A DNA stretch of 64,000 bases from Nonomuraea sediminis (GCF_018531495.1 NZ_JAHDTI010000001.1:682001-746000); one strand, 5' to 3'; shown: positions 23,348 to 32,007, counted from the stretch's first letter. A program made the numbers and translations. Notes: generated by a model not told the origin, from the sequence alone.

Positions 23348-24115
23348 TCAGAGCAGGGTGAGTTGTACAGAGTCGTAAAAGGCAGCGGGGATGCGCGGTG
23401 CGGTCGTGACTGTGCGCCCGGACGCGAGGCTGTAGCGACCGTCGTACGGGTCGTGCACCAACCGGCACGCGTCGATCAGTGACGGCGCTTCCTCGAGCAG
23501 AAGTTGCCACGTCCAACGCAGGACGGACGGCAGGTGCTTGTCTGGGCCGTTGGCGAGGAGCGTTCCGTCCGCCGAGTCGGCGTCCATCGCCGCCGCGGCG
23601 TACCGCAGCCGTTTGAACGAGTTGACCCGCCCGACGTGGACCCACAGCCCGGCCGCGCACGCAGCCCGCGCGAGCACGGCGGCCGCCGGCGATAGCTTCC
23701 ACGCCGTCGATCCGCCGATGAACAGGCAGTCGAAGTCCTCCCAGCGCCACCAGTCGCAGAACTCGAGGTGGTCCTGGGCGACCAGCGCGACCGGGTATCC
23801 CAATCGCCGGATGCGGTCGAGGTACGGGTATGAGTGGCTGATGGTGGCGAACGCGTTGAAGGGGACGTCGGGCGCCGTCGCGAACAGGCATCGGTCGGCG
23901 AACTCCACGCGTTCCTCCAGCCAGTCCATGTAAGCCTCGTCGCCGACGTACGAGTTGCCGAAGATGCCGCTGTCGGCGGCCCAGTAGCCCTCTTCAGGGA
24001 CTCGGTTGCCCGAGGAGGGGGTGAGGATGGCGCCGAGCCGGCGCGCGTGGATGTGCTCTCGGATCCGGTTGGTGCTCGGCGGCGCCAGGTACAGCGGGGC
24101 GTGTATCAACAGCAA
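23348..24115 (-). CDS. TGT-like/DpdA-like DNA transglycosylase
   Basis: About 255 residues from TTG 24115 (or 253 from TTG 24109, which overlaps the upstream stop). The order of motifs follows tRNA-guanine transglycosylase: YWAADSGIFGN with D48-S-G, LFATAPDVPF, ALVAQDH, LFIGGSTAWK, WVHVGRVNSFKRLRYA and DGTLLA. Phage DpdA proteins of this kind exchange guanine in DNA for a 7-deazaguanine. No zinc-binding C-terminus of canonical TGT is seen. Next to a PP-loop ATPase and DNA methyltransferases, a DNA base-modification role is the best inference. Confidence 0.7.
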   Translation of the reverse strand: MLLIHAPLYLAPPSTNRIREHIHARRLGAILTPSSGNRVPEEGYWAADSGIFGNSYVGDEAYMDWLEERVEFADRCLFATAPDVPFNAFATISHSYPYLDRIRRLGYPVALVAQDHLEFCDWWRWEDFDCLFIGGSTAWKLSPAAAVLARAACAAGLWVHVGRVNSFKRLRYAAAAMDADSADGTLLANGPDKHLPSVLRWTWQLLLEEAPSLIDACRLVHDPYDGRYSLASGRTVTTAPRIPAAFYDSVQLTLL

Positions 24116-24894
24116 GCCGCCGCAGGGTCGAACAGGCTGGCCTGCCGAATCCTCTTGCGGCGACGGACTAGACCTGCCTCATACCGGCGGCGCAGTTCCG
24201 CGAGCGTGAGCGGGTACTTCACCCCGGCGACGGTCTCGGTGAGGATCGCCACGTCCTTGTCGTGTGTGGCGCGGAACTTCTCTTCCAACTCTTCGGCGTA
24301 GGCGTACCGAGCTGGGAAGGTGTCCAGCGTGAGCAGCCACTGCTCGCGCCCGGCCCGGACGCACAGACCGCCGCAGTTGTTGTGCTCGTAGCCCAGCTCG
24401 TACAGCCGGGGCACGACGATGCCGAGCGCCCTGCACTCGTCGAGCATCCGGTCCTTGGACCAGTACGGCTCGTCGCACATCGGGAACTCGACTCGCCACG
24501 GCGACCAGCCATTCACGGTGCCAGGCAAACGCCGAGTCTCTGCATGATCGAACCCGACGTAGGCGATGGTGTCGGCCGGGTCGCAATGGTCGGTCATCCA
24601 CTTCCGGCAGGGCACCTGCTTAAGGTGCTTGCTGCACGGCGCGAGCCGGGAGTTGCCGAGCCATTTGACGTCGAAGAACACCTCGAACGGCGTGCGGCCG
24701 TCCTGGACGATGGTCGGCGCGACGCCCAGGTGGGCGCTGGCGTCGTCCATGAACCGGTAGAGATCTTCGTCCTCGGTTAGGGTGTCGGCGAACAGCAGCA
24801 CCAGGTTGTCGGTGCCGTGCTGTGCTGCGACGCGCTTAGCGGCCCAGAACGATCCGATGCCGCCGCTCATCTGGACTACATGGCGGGTGGCCAT
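24106..24894 (-). CDS. PP-loop ATPase (PAPS reductase-like) 1
   Basis: The 262-residue product begins with a nucleotide-binding strand and SGGIGSFWAA (residues 10-19), the PP-loop of the PAPS reductase/ATP sulfurylase class. LLFADTLTEDEDLYRF follows, then APCSKHLKQVPCRKW and YEHNNCGGLCVRAGREQW. Such enzymes adenylate or reduce substrates; relatives include DndC and QueC-type proteins. ATG 24894 has AAGGAG upstream. It overlaps the DpdA-like gene by about 10 bp, so the two are co-translated. Confidence 0.75.
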   Translation of the reverse strand: MATRHVVQMSGGIGSFWAAKRVAAQHGTDNLVLLFADTLTEDEDLYRFMDDASAHLGVAPTIVQDGRTPFEVFFDVKWLGNSRLAPCSKHLKQVPCRKWMTDHCDPADTIAYVGFDHAETRRLPGTVNGWSPWRVEFPMCDEPYWSKDRMLDECRALGIVVPRLYELGYEHNNCGGLCVRAGREQWLLTLDTFPARYAYAEELEEKFRATHDKDVAILTETVAGVKYPLTLAELRRRYEAGLVRRRKRIRQASLFDPAAACC

Positions 24895-24923
24895 GACGGT
24901 CTCCTTCGATGGTGGGGGTACGG

Positions 24924-24944
24924 CCCCGCCGCGGCACGGCGGGG
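24924..24944 (-). terminator. GC-rich hairpin after dyad repeat
   Basis: An 8-bp perfect stem (CCCCGCCG with CGGCGGGG) and 5-base loop lie between dyad copy 6 and the PP-loop start. Confidence 0.6.
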
Positions 24945-24946
24945 TC

Positions 24947-24964
24947 GATTGCGGAACCGCTATC
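24947..24964 (-). promoter_or_regulatory. 18-bp dyad repeat, copy 6
   Basis: Sequence GATTGCGGAACCGCTATC. It overlaps the methyltransferase stop codon and lies 53 bp before the PP-loop 1 start. Confidence 0.65.
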
Positions 24965-26882
24965 AGGCGGCAAGGTCGTAGTCGAACCTGGACAGCTCGA
25001 TGTTGAGAATCGCCTCGATGATGGCGCAGGTCAGGATCTCGGCCATGGGCGGCGGGACCGCGTTGCCGATGAGCTTGACCTTGTCGCGCGCCGTGTCGGC
25101 GACGAACTCGTAGTTGTCGGGGAACGACTGCGCCCGCCGGAGCTCATGGATCCGCAGCATCCGGAACAGGATGGACGACACATCGATCTGGCCATCTGAG
25201 GTGAGCAGAGCCCACCGGTCGCGGGTCGGCAGGGTCCCCACCGGCTCGTTCACATCCTGCGTACGACCGTTGCCGTAGTACGCCATGAGCAGCGTCTCGG
25301 GCACGGGCAGGCCGGGAGGGGCTGTGACCAGCGACTGGTGCCCGGTCGTGGTAACCGTGCGCATGTGCTCGCTCGTCGGGGTGACGTGCTCGCGCCCGTC
25401 GCCCTTGCTGCCGTTGTTGCGCATGAGCAGCGACGGCGGCGGCTCCCAGCCGGGAGGGACTCCGAGCCCGTGATGGAAGCCGCCGGCCGTGACCGCGTGT
25501 GCGGGGTCCTCGAACGCGGGCCTCGACTTGAACTCGTCACCCCCGCCTCGGAACGGGAACATCAGCGGCAGCATCCCGTCCTGGAAGGCTGGGTCGCTGG
25601 CCAGCGCGTGGTTGGAGCCGTCCGAGACGAGGGTCGCCAGCGGGTCCGTGGTCGGGTTGGTGTTCCGAGCGCGGTCCGACCGCATCAGGGACAGGAACGC
25701 CGGGAACGCCCCGGGCGGGGCGTCGGGGTCGATCGCGATGGCGTCTTCCAGGCGGGTTGTGCTGGTCCGCTTCGGCAGGCTGGTCGGCCGCGCCTTCTTG
25801 CCGTCGCGGCCTTCGCACGGTACGACGAGCGCGTTCGCCTCGCGCGTGGTGAGTGCGGGGATGGGCTCGTCCACTCCCCGCGGCCCGTCGTTCCAGGTGC
25901 CGCCCGCGGGGACGGTGAAGGGCTTGATCCAGTGCTCCTGGACTCCGGCGCGGACGCGCGCCATCGTCTTCGGTGCCAAGCCCTCCGGTTTCTTCTTCGT
26001 CTTCTTCCTGCTGCCGATCGGCGTCCCGAGGTCGGTCCAGTCGATCGCGTACGCGGCGGGAAGCACCGGCGGTTCGATGATCTGTCCCTGGCACGCCAGT
26101 TCGGGGCAGACGTACACGTACTGGCCGTTCTTGATGCCGTAGACGCCCATGTCCACGCCGGGGCGCTTCCACGCCTTGACGGCCTGCACCCATCCGCCGT
26201 GGCGGTGGCAGAAGGCGTGCGGGTTGAACCACTTGTCGTAGTTCGGCGTGCGGCCCACGGACTCGTGGATGCCGGACACGAGCATCCGGTCGCGGGACTG
26301 CGGGGTGGGCAGCGTGGTGCGTCCCTGCACGTGCGCGGCGTTCACGGCGTGGATCTGGATGATGTAGCCGAGCTTCCGCAGCTCGCGGATCCACCGGTCC
26401 CAGTGCGCCCACAGCCGGGCCTGCACGACGTTCTCGACACCGAAGCCCAGCACCGGCTTGCCGTATTTCTCCTGGCAGTGGCGCAGGTAGGTGACTACCT
26501 CCTCCATCAGGGCGCGGCTTCTGATGCGGGTCTTCTGGTGCTCGGTCAGGTTGTCCAGGTCGTCGGCCCACAGGGCCATCTGGTTTTCCTTGTCGAAGTA
26601 CCGCGTCTCACCCGATGCGGTGCTGAACGCGGGGCAAGCCGGGCTCGCCCAGAAGAACGAGGCGTACGGGAACTTCTCGATAGCGTCGGCCGCCTGGACG
26701 TCGCCGAGCCAGAAGTCCACGTCGGGGTGGTTCTCGACGTACGTCCACTTCGCGGGCTTCGCGTGGTTGGCTGCGAACTTTAGCTTCGTGCCGGGGACGG
26801 CAGCGATTCCGGTTCCGGAGCCGCCACCGCCTGCGAACATCTCGACAACGTCGAGGTCGTCGGGGAACAGCCGGTTCAGCAC
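24963..26882 (-). CDS. DNA (cytosine-5) methyltransferase
   Basis: The 639-residue product has all main C5-MTase motifs in order: I (VEMFAGGGGSGTG, 13-25), IV with catalytic C83 (ASPACPAFS), VI (GFGVENV, about 155), VIII (QSRDRML), a long target-recognition region, IX (RRAQSFPDNY) and X (LIGNAVPPPMAEIL). It would methylate cytosine at C5 in a short sequence that cannot be predicted. No restriction endonuclease is adjacent, so it is probably a solitary, protective enzyme. The start is GTG 26882, overlapping the upstream gene by 7 bp. Confidence 0.9.
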   Translation of the reverse strand: MLNRLFPDDLDVVEMFAGGGGSGTGIAAVPGTKLKFAANHAKPAKWTYVENHPDVDFWLGDVQAADAIEKFPYASFFWASPACPAFSTASGETRYFDKENQMALWADDLDNLTEHQKTRIRSRALMEEVVTYLRHCQEKYGKPVLGFGVENVVQARLWAHWDRWIRELRKLGYIIQIHAVNAAHVQGRTTLPTPQSRDRMLVSGIHESVGRTPNYDKWFNPHAFCHRHGGWVQAVKAWKRPGVDMGVYGIKNGQYVYVCPELACQGQIIEPPVLPAAYAIDWTDLGTPIGSRKKTKKKPEGLAPKTMARVRAGVQEHWIKPFTVPAGGTWNDGPRGVDEPIPALTTREANALVVPCEGRDGKKARPTSLPKRTSTTRLEDAIAIDPDAPPGAFPAFLSLMRSDRARNTNPTTDPLATLVSDGSNHALASDPAFQDGMLPLMFPFRGGGDEFKSRPAFEDPAHAVTAGGFHHGLGVPPGWEPPPSLLMRNNGSKGDGREHVTPTSEHMRTVTTTGHQSLVTAPPGLPVPETLLMAYYGNGRTQDVNEPVGTLPTRDRWALLTSDGQIDVSSILFRMLRIHELRRAQSFPDNYEFVADTARDKVKLIGNAVPPPMAEILTCAIIEAILNIELSRFDYDLAA

Positions 26883-27070
26883 CCGGACTCCCCGCGGGAC
26901 GATTCCTCGGCGGCGGCCTGCGCTGCGCAGACCTGCCTGACCGCCTTGGCCAGCTCGCCCTCCGAGGGGAACGGGATGCGGATCATCTCCGGGATCTGGC
27001 GGTAGAAGATGAAGCCGGAGGCCATCAGGACCGCCTCGTAGCGGCCGGGTGACGTCCAGAGCACGGACAC
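26876..27070 (-). CDS. Hypothetical protein, 64 residues
   Basis: GTG 27070; short, with an alternating hydrophobic start (YEAVLMASGFIFYRQIPEMIRIPF) and a helical C-terminus. No family recognised. Coupled to the methyltransferase by overlap. Confidence 0.5.
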   Translation of the reverse strand: MSVLWTSPGRYEAVLMASGFIFYRQIPEMIRIPFPSEGELAKAVRQVCAAQAAAEESSRGESGC

Positions 27071-27150
27071 GGCCCCATGGCTCGAAGCCCGGGGTCGAGC
27101 GCCAACGCCGAGTGATTCGGGGCAGGAGGTACTGCAGAGTGGCGGTTCAT
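27025..27150 (-). CDS. Possible 41-residue ORF
   Basis: ATG 27150 follows a GAAAGG sequence; the product has no motif and overlaps the next gene by 46 bp in another frame. It may be real, or only a bridge between 27183 and 27070. Confidence 0.25.
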   Translation of the reverse strand: MNRHSAVPPAPNHSALALDPGLRAMGPCPCSGRHPAATRRS

Positions 27151-27182
27151 CAGTGGTGTTGCCTTTCGCAGATAGCGAGGGG

Positions 27183-28355
27183 TTAGAACGAGAGCGAGAG
27201 CTGGGCGGGCCCGTTCAGGCCAGCCAGCCAAGACCGCTCGAAGGACTTGAAGGTCTTGTCGTGCGCCAGCGCAGGCGCGACGACCAGGGCGTGCTCGACG
27301 CACGGGTAGTAGAGGTTCCGGGTGCGCAGCCACAGCCGGTGGTGGCGGCCGTCCGTCTCGACCTCGCGGCCGAGCAGGTGGGCGGCCCGGTCAAGGCGGG
27401 CCAGCACGTCGGCGCGCGTGCCCTCGACCAGCAGCTCCAGCGACCGGTAGGTCTGGCCGCGCGCCATGGCGTCGCCGGGCTTGGCACCCATGGCGCGGCG
27501 TACGTCGTAGACGGCCCACGGCAGCCGGTCGAGACGCCGCTCGAACAGCTCCAGCAGCGGCCCGCTGTCTGGGTTCGAGGCGATCAGGTCGTACAGCTGC
27601 TCGCCCGCGAGGAGCCCCTGCCGCGGGTTGATCGCGACGGCGAGGTGCTCCATCGTCAGCCCAAGCAGCGCCTCGTGCGGGTTGGCCAGGTAGCGCGGGA
27701 TAGTCCGGTCACGGCCCTCTGCCAGGGAAAACGCGAACGGACACTGCACGCACGCCGACTTCGGCCATTTCACGCCGAGCTTGCCGAGGATGTACTGCTC
27801 CGCGGCGGCCCGATCCCAGCCCCACTCGATCAGCGGGTAGGACGGGATCCGGGTCGGCAGGCCGAGCGGCATGTCCTGCAGCATCCGGCGAGCCTCGTTC
27901 GCCTCGAACCCGACGACGTGCACGAACTCGTCGTCGCCGACGATCTGGGCGATGACCTGGTCGAGGACCCAGCCCTTAAATTTCAGCGAGCATTTGCGCA
28001 CACCTCCGGACTGGGGGACGGTCGCCACCGACAGCAGCTCGTCCGACAGCCGGTAGGCGCCCGGGGCCGACGTCAGGCACAGGATGGGGTTGGTGGTGTC
28101 GTCGAGAGTGACGATGCCGTCCTTCTGGCGCGGGCCGGCACGTGACACCTGCACGGTGCGTACGCCGTGGCGGGCGAGCAGCGGGTAGATGTGCTGCTCG
28201 ACGAGGTAGGCGGTCTCCACCCACTCATCGCCGGTCTGCGCCGTGACGACGACGAGGTCACGCAGGTCGAACCAGCGCGTGCCGGGCTCGGTGAGCCAGC
28301 GCAGCAGGATCGCCGTCGAGTCCACGCCGAGCCCGTACGAAAGGATGATCTTCAC
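27183..28355 (-). CDS. PP-loop ATPase (PAPS reductase-like) 2
   Basis: GTG 28355 gives 390 residues. It opens with KIILSYGLGVDSTAILLRW, a PP-loop of the PAPS reductase class, followed by VVVTAQTGDEW, the cysteine motif RKCSLKFKGWV, and SACVQCPFAFS (C-x2-C). The C-terminal 150 residues are helical. Both PP-loop proteins of this block share the C-S-x(2)-x-K type motif but differ in length and order, so they are not simple duplicates. Chemistry could be adenylation or sulfur transfer; the substrate is unknown. Confidence 0.75.
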   Translation of the reverse strand: MKIILSYGLGVDSTAILLRWLTEPGTRWFDLRDLVVVTAQTGDEWVETAYLVEQHIYPLLARHGVRTVQVSRAGPRQKDGIVTLDDTTNPILCLTSAPGAYRLSDELLSVATVPQSGGVRKCSLKFKGWVLDQVIAQIVGDDEFVHVVGFEANEARRMLQDMPLGLPTRIPSYPLIEWGWDRAAAEQYILGKLGVKWPKSACVQCPFAFSLAEGRDRTIPRYLANPHEALLGLTMEHLAVAINPRQGLLAGEQLYDLIASNPDSGPLLELFERRLDRLPWAVYDVRRAMGAKPGDAMARGQTYRSLELLVEGTRADVLARLDRAAHLLGREVETDGRHHRLWLRTRNLYYPCVEHALVVAPALAHDKTFKSFERSWLAGLNGPAQLSLSF

Positions 28356-28368
28356 GGACGCTCCGGGG

Positions 28369-28394
28369 ATGCCCCGCCCGCCGGGGCGGGGCAT
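28369..28394 (-). terminator. GC-rich hairpin after dyad repeat
   Basis: A 10-bp perfect stem (ATGCCCCGCC with GGCGGGGCAT) and 6-base loop lie between dyad copy 7 and the PP-loop 2 start. Confidence 0.65.
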
Positions 28395-28400
28395 TACGTT

Positions 28401-28418
28401 GGTGGCGGTTCCGCTATC
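28401..28418 (-). promoter_or_regulatory. 18-bp dyad repeat, copy 7
   Basis: The core GCGGTTCCGC with right flank TATC overlaps the preceding gene's stop and lies 46 bp before the PP-loop 2 start. Confidence 0.65.
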
Positions 28419-30024
28419 AGGCGGCGATGACCACGACGACCGTGTTGATGCCGGTCGCCGGGGCGAACGAGCCGGCGGGAAGCGGCTCGAACTCGCCACC
28501 GCGCTCCTCGACCAGGACGCGGAACTTCTCGGCTGTCCTGGACTGGTGGAAGATGATCCCGGCGCCCATGACGGCGACGAGCCGGCCGCCGGGCTTGAGG
28601 AACCGCAGGGCGTGGGTGACGTGCGCGATGTCCTTGCCGCCAGAGAACGGCGGGTTCATCACGATCCGGTCGCATGTCGGCTCGTCCGGCTCCTCCAAGT
28701 CGAGGAAGTCCCGGATGTGGATGGAGTTCGCCCCGGGGACGCGCTCGGCCAGAACCTTCGCCAAGCCCTGATCAATCTCGACGCAGTCCACGACCGCGCC
28801 ACGCTCGACGGCTGCCGCCGCGATGTTGCCGGTTCCCGCCGATGGTTCGAGGACAGTCATGCCGGGCTGGATGTCGGCCAGCTCCATGAGCTTGTCCACC
28901 ACGGCGGGCGGGGACACGAACGCTTCCCGCCCGGCGCCCACCTGCATGTTGCTGACGGTTTGCGAGGCCGCCTGCAGCTGCTCGGTGTCGACCTTCGGCA
29001 CCTCGACCTTCGGCCGGTTCGGCGCCTGCTTGACGCGTCGCTTCGGCGCGATGACCGCGGGCCCGTCCTCGCCGTGCGGGCACTCGATGGCGAGGATGTC
29101 GGTGAAGGGCACCTTGTCGGGCCAGGAGTAGCCGGAATCGGCGCTCACGGTCTTTCGGTTGACCTTCAGCACGACGCTCCTGCGCCAGTAGACGACCGTG
29201 TCGCCCACGTGCACGTTGTGCGGCCCCCACTTGACGTACTCGCCCGCCTCCACCGCGGCGGCGAGCTGCGCCCGGTCGTATTCGAGCTGGTTCTCCAGCT
29301 GCGCCTTGCGGGCGAGCTGCATCTCCCGGTAGTCGCCCTGGGCGGGCTCGTGGCTCTCGATGTAGCACGGGTTGCCAGCGTGGTCGAGGTGCCTGCGCTC
29401 GTAGCCGTCCAGCGACTTCTGGATCTTGCGCAGCTCGGCCTCAGCCGTCTTGATCCGGCGCGCGGTCACGGCCGGAGTCGCGGAGCGCCGCAGCTGCCTG
29501 CCGACCGCGTTCGCGCGCTCGGCCGCGCTCTGCGCCGCGTCGTTCTCGGCGATGCTGGTCCGCATCGCCTGGTCCATCCGCTTCCGGTCGCGTCGCGCGC
29601 CCCGCTCGGAGTGGTGACCGACCAGGATGGGCTGGCCAGCCGCGAACCGCTCGCTGATCTGGTGAGCCCGCTCGTGCGCGGCCGACGCCGCACCGGCGTG
29701 ACGGTCGGCCTTCCGCTCCAGCGCGTCGCGGCGGTCTTCGAGCCGGTCGGCCTTATCTTCCAGGACTTGGGCGCGGTCGCGGAAGTTGTCGTCGATCTCG
29801 ACCTCGACCTCGAACCCCGCCTTGCGCAGGGCCTCGGCCGCGGCGTTGATCGCCCACCGGTCGGCGACCCGGTCACGCGAGTTGCGGAGCCCGATCATGC
29901 GGAGGGAGGGGAAGAACTTGAAGCCGCCGTTCTCGTACTTGCGGATGATGTCGTACACGCCGTCGCCCTTGCGGGTGCCGTAGACGAGCGTGCCGTCCTC
30001 GTGGGTGTGCTTGATCCTGATCAA
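28417..30024 (-). CDS. DUF3560 plus N6-adenine-type methyltransferase fusion
   Basis: The 535-residue product starts at TTG 30024. Residues 1 to about 130 match DUF3560 (HTHEDGTLVYGTRKGDGVYDI, then FFPSLRMIGLRNSRDR). A basic coiled coil follows (130-290). The C-terminus is a class I SAM methyltransferase: MTVLEPSAGTGNIAAAAVERGA (motif I), VDCVEID, and catalytic NPPFSGG (motif IV), typical of adenine-N6 enzymes. DUF3560 is frequent on plasmids and phages beside anti-restriction genes. It likely modifies the element's DNA. Confidence 0.85.
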   Translation of the reverse strand: MIRIKHTHEDGTLVYGTRKGDGVYDIIRKYENGGFKFFPSLRMIGLRNSRDRVADRWAINAAAEALRKAGFEVEVEIDDNFRDRAQVLEDKADRLEDRRDALERKADRHAGAASAAHERAHQISERFAAGQPILVGHHSERGARRDRKRMDQAMRTSIAENDAAQSAAERANAVGRQLRRSATPAVTARRIKTAEAELRKIQKSLDGYERRHLDHAGNPCYIESHEPAQGDYREMQLARKAQLENQLEYDRAQLAAAVEAGEYVKWGPHNVHVGDTVVYWRRSVVLKVNRKTVSADSGYSWPDKVPFTDILAIECPHGEDGPAVIAPKRRVKQAPNRPKVEVPKVDTEQLQAASQTVSNMQVGAGREAFVSPPAVVDKLMELADIQPGMTVLEPSAGTGNIAAAAVERGAVVDCVEIDQGLAKVLAERVPGANSIHIRDFLDLEEPDEPTCDRIVMNPPFSGGKDIAHVTHALRFLKPGGRLVAVMGAGIIFHQSRTAEKFRVLVEERGGEFEPLPAGSFAPATGINTVVVVIAA

Positions 30025-30081
30025 AATTCCTCGCTCAAGGGAGAGCGCAGGGCAGCCACCCGCCGCCCTGCGCGCGGGTAG

Positions 30082-30735
30082 CTACTGCTGGGGGCCGTGC
30101 TCCTCGTCGGCGTCCTTGAGCTGGGCCTGCATCAGCTCCAGGACGAGCTCGCGGGGAGGCTTGCCGCCGGGCCGGGGCGCGAACACCGCGCAGTCCGGCG
30201 GGCACAGCGTGGTGCGGTCCTCGGGGCCGGTCGGGGTGGTGCCGCAGCGCGGGCACTTCACGATGGGCCGGGTCTGGGTCACGTCCCACGTGCCGCGCTT
30301 CACGTAGTAGCGAGGCCCGCGCTTGGACGACTGCCAGCCCTCCTCGGCCAGCTTCTTCTCCTCGGCCTTCTGCTCCTCGGTCTGCTTGCGGCCGATGTGA
30401 CGGAACGTGCCGAGTGCCTTCTCCCCCTCGGCGACGCAGCGACCCTGCTCCAGCCAGTAGTCGAAGCCGCCGCAGTGGACGAGCGGCCGCCGCTGCGCGG
30501 CCAGCAGCGCGGCGTTTTGCAGCGAATAGCCGCCGTCGTCGCTGGCCGGGTCGAACTTCCACCCGATGCTCGCGGCGATCGAGCGGAACTCCTCCAGCTC
30601 AGCCGGGTCGGACAGGCACAGCACGGCGTAGTTGTGCAGCGCGTCGTTCGCGGCGGCCCTGCTCGCCTGCGACTGGGCCTTCATCTCGTCGGTGACGGGA
30701 CGGCGCTTGCGGCGCTTCTCCGTGGCGGTCGCCAT
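30082..30735 (-). CDS. ArdC-like ssDNA-binding anti-restriction protein
   Basis: ATG 30735 gives 217 residues. Residues 40-125 follow the ArdC N-terminal domain: YSLQNAALLAAQRRPLVHCGG, FDYWLEQGRCVAEGEKALGTF. The metallopeptidase half of full ArdC is missing; instead a short zinc-ribbon-like CPRCGTTPTG, then C-P-D-C, is present. ArdC-type proteins bind single-stranded DNA and protect incoming plasmids from host restriction. It sits in the DNA-modification block. Confidence 0.7.
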   Translation of the reverse strand: MATATEKRRKRRPVTDEMKAQSQASRAAANDALHNYAVLCLSDPAELEEFRSIAASIGWKFDPASDDGGYSLQNAALLAAQRRPLVHCGGFDYWLEQGRCVAEGEKALGTFRHIGRKQTEEQKAEEKKLAEEGWQSSKRGPRYYVKRGTWDVTQTRPIVKCPRCGTTPTGPEDRTTLCPPDCAVFAPRPGGKPPRELVLELMQAQLKDADEEHGPQQ

Positions 30736-30762
30736 CGTGGCGTTTCTCCTTGTCGTGATGTT

Positions 30763-30780
30763 GATTGCGGTATTGCTATC
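30763..30780 (-). promoter_or_regulatory. 18-bp dyad repeat, copy 8
   Basis: Sequence GATTGCGGTATTGCTATC, with two departures in the right half. It lies 27 bp before the ArdC-like start; no hairpin follows. Confidence 0.55.
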
Positions 30781-30785
30781 AGCGT

Positions 30786-31154
30786 CTAGGGATAGTTGAG
30801 CTCGTAGCCGTCCGGCAGCGACACGCGCCGGGTGCACTGCTGGCACTCGAAGCCGTCGCCCTCGAAGTAGCCGTCGCCAAGGCTCACGCTGATGACGCCC
30901 GGCTCGGTAATGGTCATCTCGTTGGACCGCGTGGCCACGTCCAGCTCAACGATGTCGTCGGCGGCGCCGCAGTCGCCGAAGGGGCAGACGAGTTTGCCGT
31001 CCTCGACGAGCGCGGTCGGCGCGTCGTTCAGGTCGGGGATCACGGCCTCGCAGCACGCGGAGACGATCGTGCCGTCCGAGTCGCCGCGGGTGATGATGCG
31101 CGAGCGCTCACCGCACGTCGGGCACATCCGAGTCTCGGGAAGAAAGGTGATCAC
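30786..31154 (-). CDS. Zinc-ribbon protein, 122 residues
   Basis: Contains CPTCGER at residues 11-17 paired with ACCEA, and CPFGDCG with CQQCTR near the C-terminus, suggesting two zinc sites. GTG 31154 overlaps the upstream stop. No family recognised. Confidence 0.55.
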   Translation of the reverse strand: MITFLPETRMCPTCGERSRIITRGDSDGTIVSACCEAVIPDLNDAPTALVEDGKLVCPFGDCGAADDIVELDVATRSNEMTITEPGVISVSLGDGYFEGDGFECQQCTRRVSLPDGYELNYP

Positions 31155-31600
31155 ACCGTCACCTCTTCCTCGGCCCTGACGTGCGTGGTGTATGGCTCGC
31201 CGACGCGACCTCGGTCGTAGTGGACGACCAGCCGGACCTTCGTCTCGTCGTCGGGGATGATGTCCTTCACCGTCCCCGCCTGGTCGCCGACGATGACGCG
31301 CTGGCCACGACGGAAGGCCGACATCTCCTCCCGGTTGCCCCGCAGGTAACGGGCCATCAGGCCGAGCGACAGCACCCCAGCCGGGTGGGTCTGGCCGGGG
31401 TACTTGACGGCGGCAGCGAACGCCGTGTGCCCCTTGAAGCCGACGTAGATGACCCAGTCGTCGCGGGTCAGGGTCAGCTCGGTGACGCCTTCCTCATAGG
31501 TCGGGCTGGTGGCGATGGCCCACCCGCCCAGGTCCGCCTTCGTGGTGATCGCCGGGCGGTAGGTGTTCGGGTTGACGGCAGGCCGGACTCTTCTGGTCAT
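31151..31600 (-). CDS. Hypothetical protein with KOW-like C-terminus
   Basis: The 149-residue product has a beta-rich N-terminal half and a C-terminal FRRGQRVIVGDQAGTVKDIIPDDETKVRLVV segment that resembles a small SH3/KOW barrel. ATG 31600 overlaps the upstream stop as ATGA. Function unknown. Confidence 0.5.
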   Translation of the reverse strand: MTRRVRPAVNPNTYRPAITTKADLGGWAIATSPTYEEGVTELTLTRDDWVIYVGFKGHTAFAAAVKYPGQTHPAGVLSLGLMARYLRGNREEMSAFRRGQRVIVGDQAGTVKDIIPDDETKVRLVVHYDRGRVGEPYTTHVRAEEEVTV

Positions 31601-32007
31601 CGTGTTCCCCTCGGTACGGAGTCGGACACGGCACGCGCTGTGTCGTAGATGGGGTCAGGCAGGTCCGCGGGGGCGCCGCAGTGGCACAGGCCGGTGAGGA
31701 CGACGCCGCCGCGCAGGTCGAGCCACCATCGGTCGGCGGCGGCCGTGAAGTACTGGTCGAGCAGCATCCCGGCGATCGGGTTGCGCGCCCGGCCGCCCGG
31801 GTGGGCCAGTCGGGCGACGAGGAGATGCAGGTGCGGGTACTCCTCGACCTCGCAGATCTCGGTGTCGGTGTCGCCCTCGCCGAGGGTGAGCGCGCCGGAC
31901 AGGTACGGGTGGTCGAGGCGGTCACCCTCGTCGGACAGCAGCAGCGCCAGCCGGTCGCCCTGGTTGAGGTCGGTGGTGAGCAGCAGCCCCATCACGGTGT
32001 TCGTCAC
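31597..32007 (-). CDS. Hypothetical protein, 136 residues
   Basis: Acidic N-terminal half, then CHCGAP near residue 108. No family. GTG 32007 overlaps the PP2C gene stop by 4 bp. Confidence 0.5.
   Translation of the reverse strand: MTNTVMGLLLTTDLNQGDRLALLLSDEGDRLDHPYLSGALTLGEGDTDTEICEVEEYPHLHLLVARLAHPGGRARNPIAGMLLDQYFTAAADRWWLDLRGGVVLTGLCHCGAPADLPDPIYDTARAVSDSVPRGTR

Noticed and set aside
25338-26783. A 481-codon rightward open frame
   Set aside because: It is opposite the C5 methyltransferase with all its motifs; no ribosome site or domain.
28243-30081. A 612-codon rightward open frame
   Set aside because: It lies wholly opposite the DUF3560-methyltransferase gene, whose motifs are clear; the long frame is an effect of GC-rich codon positions.
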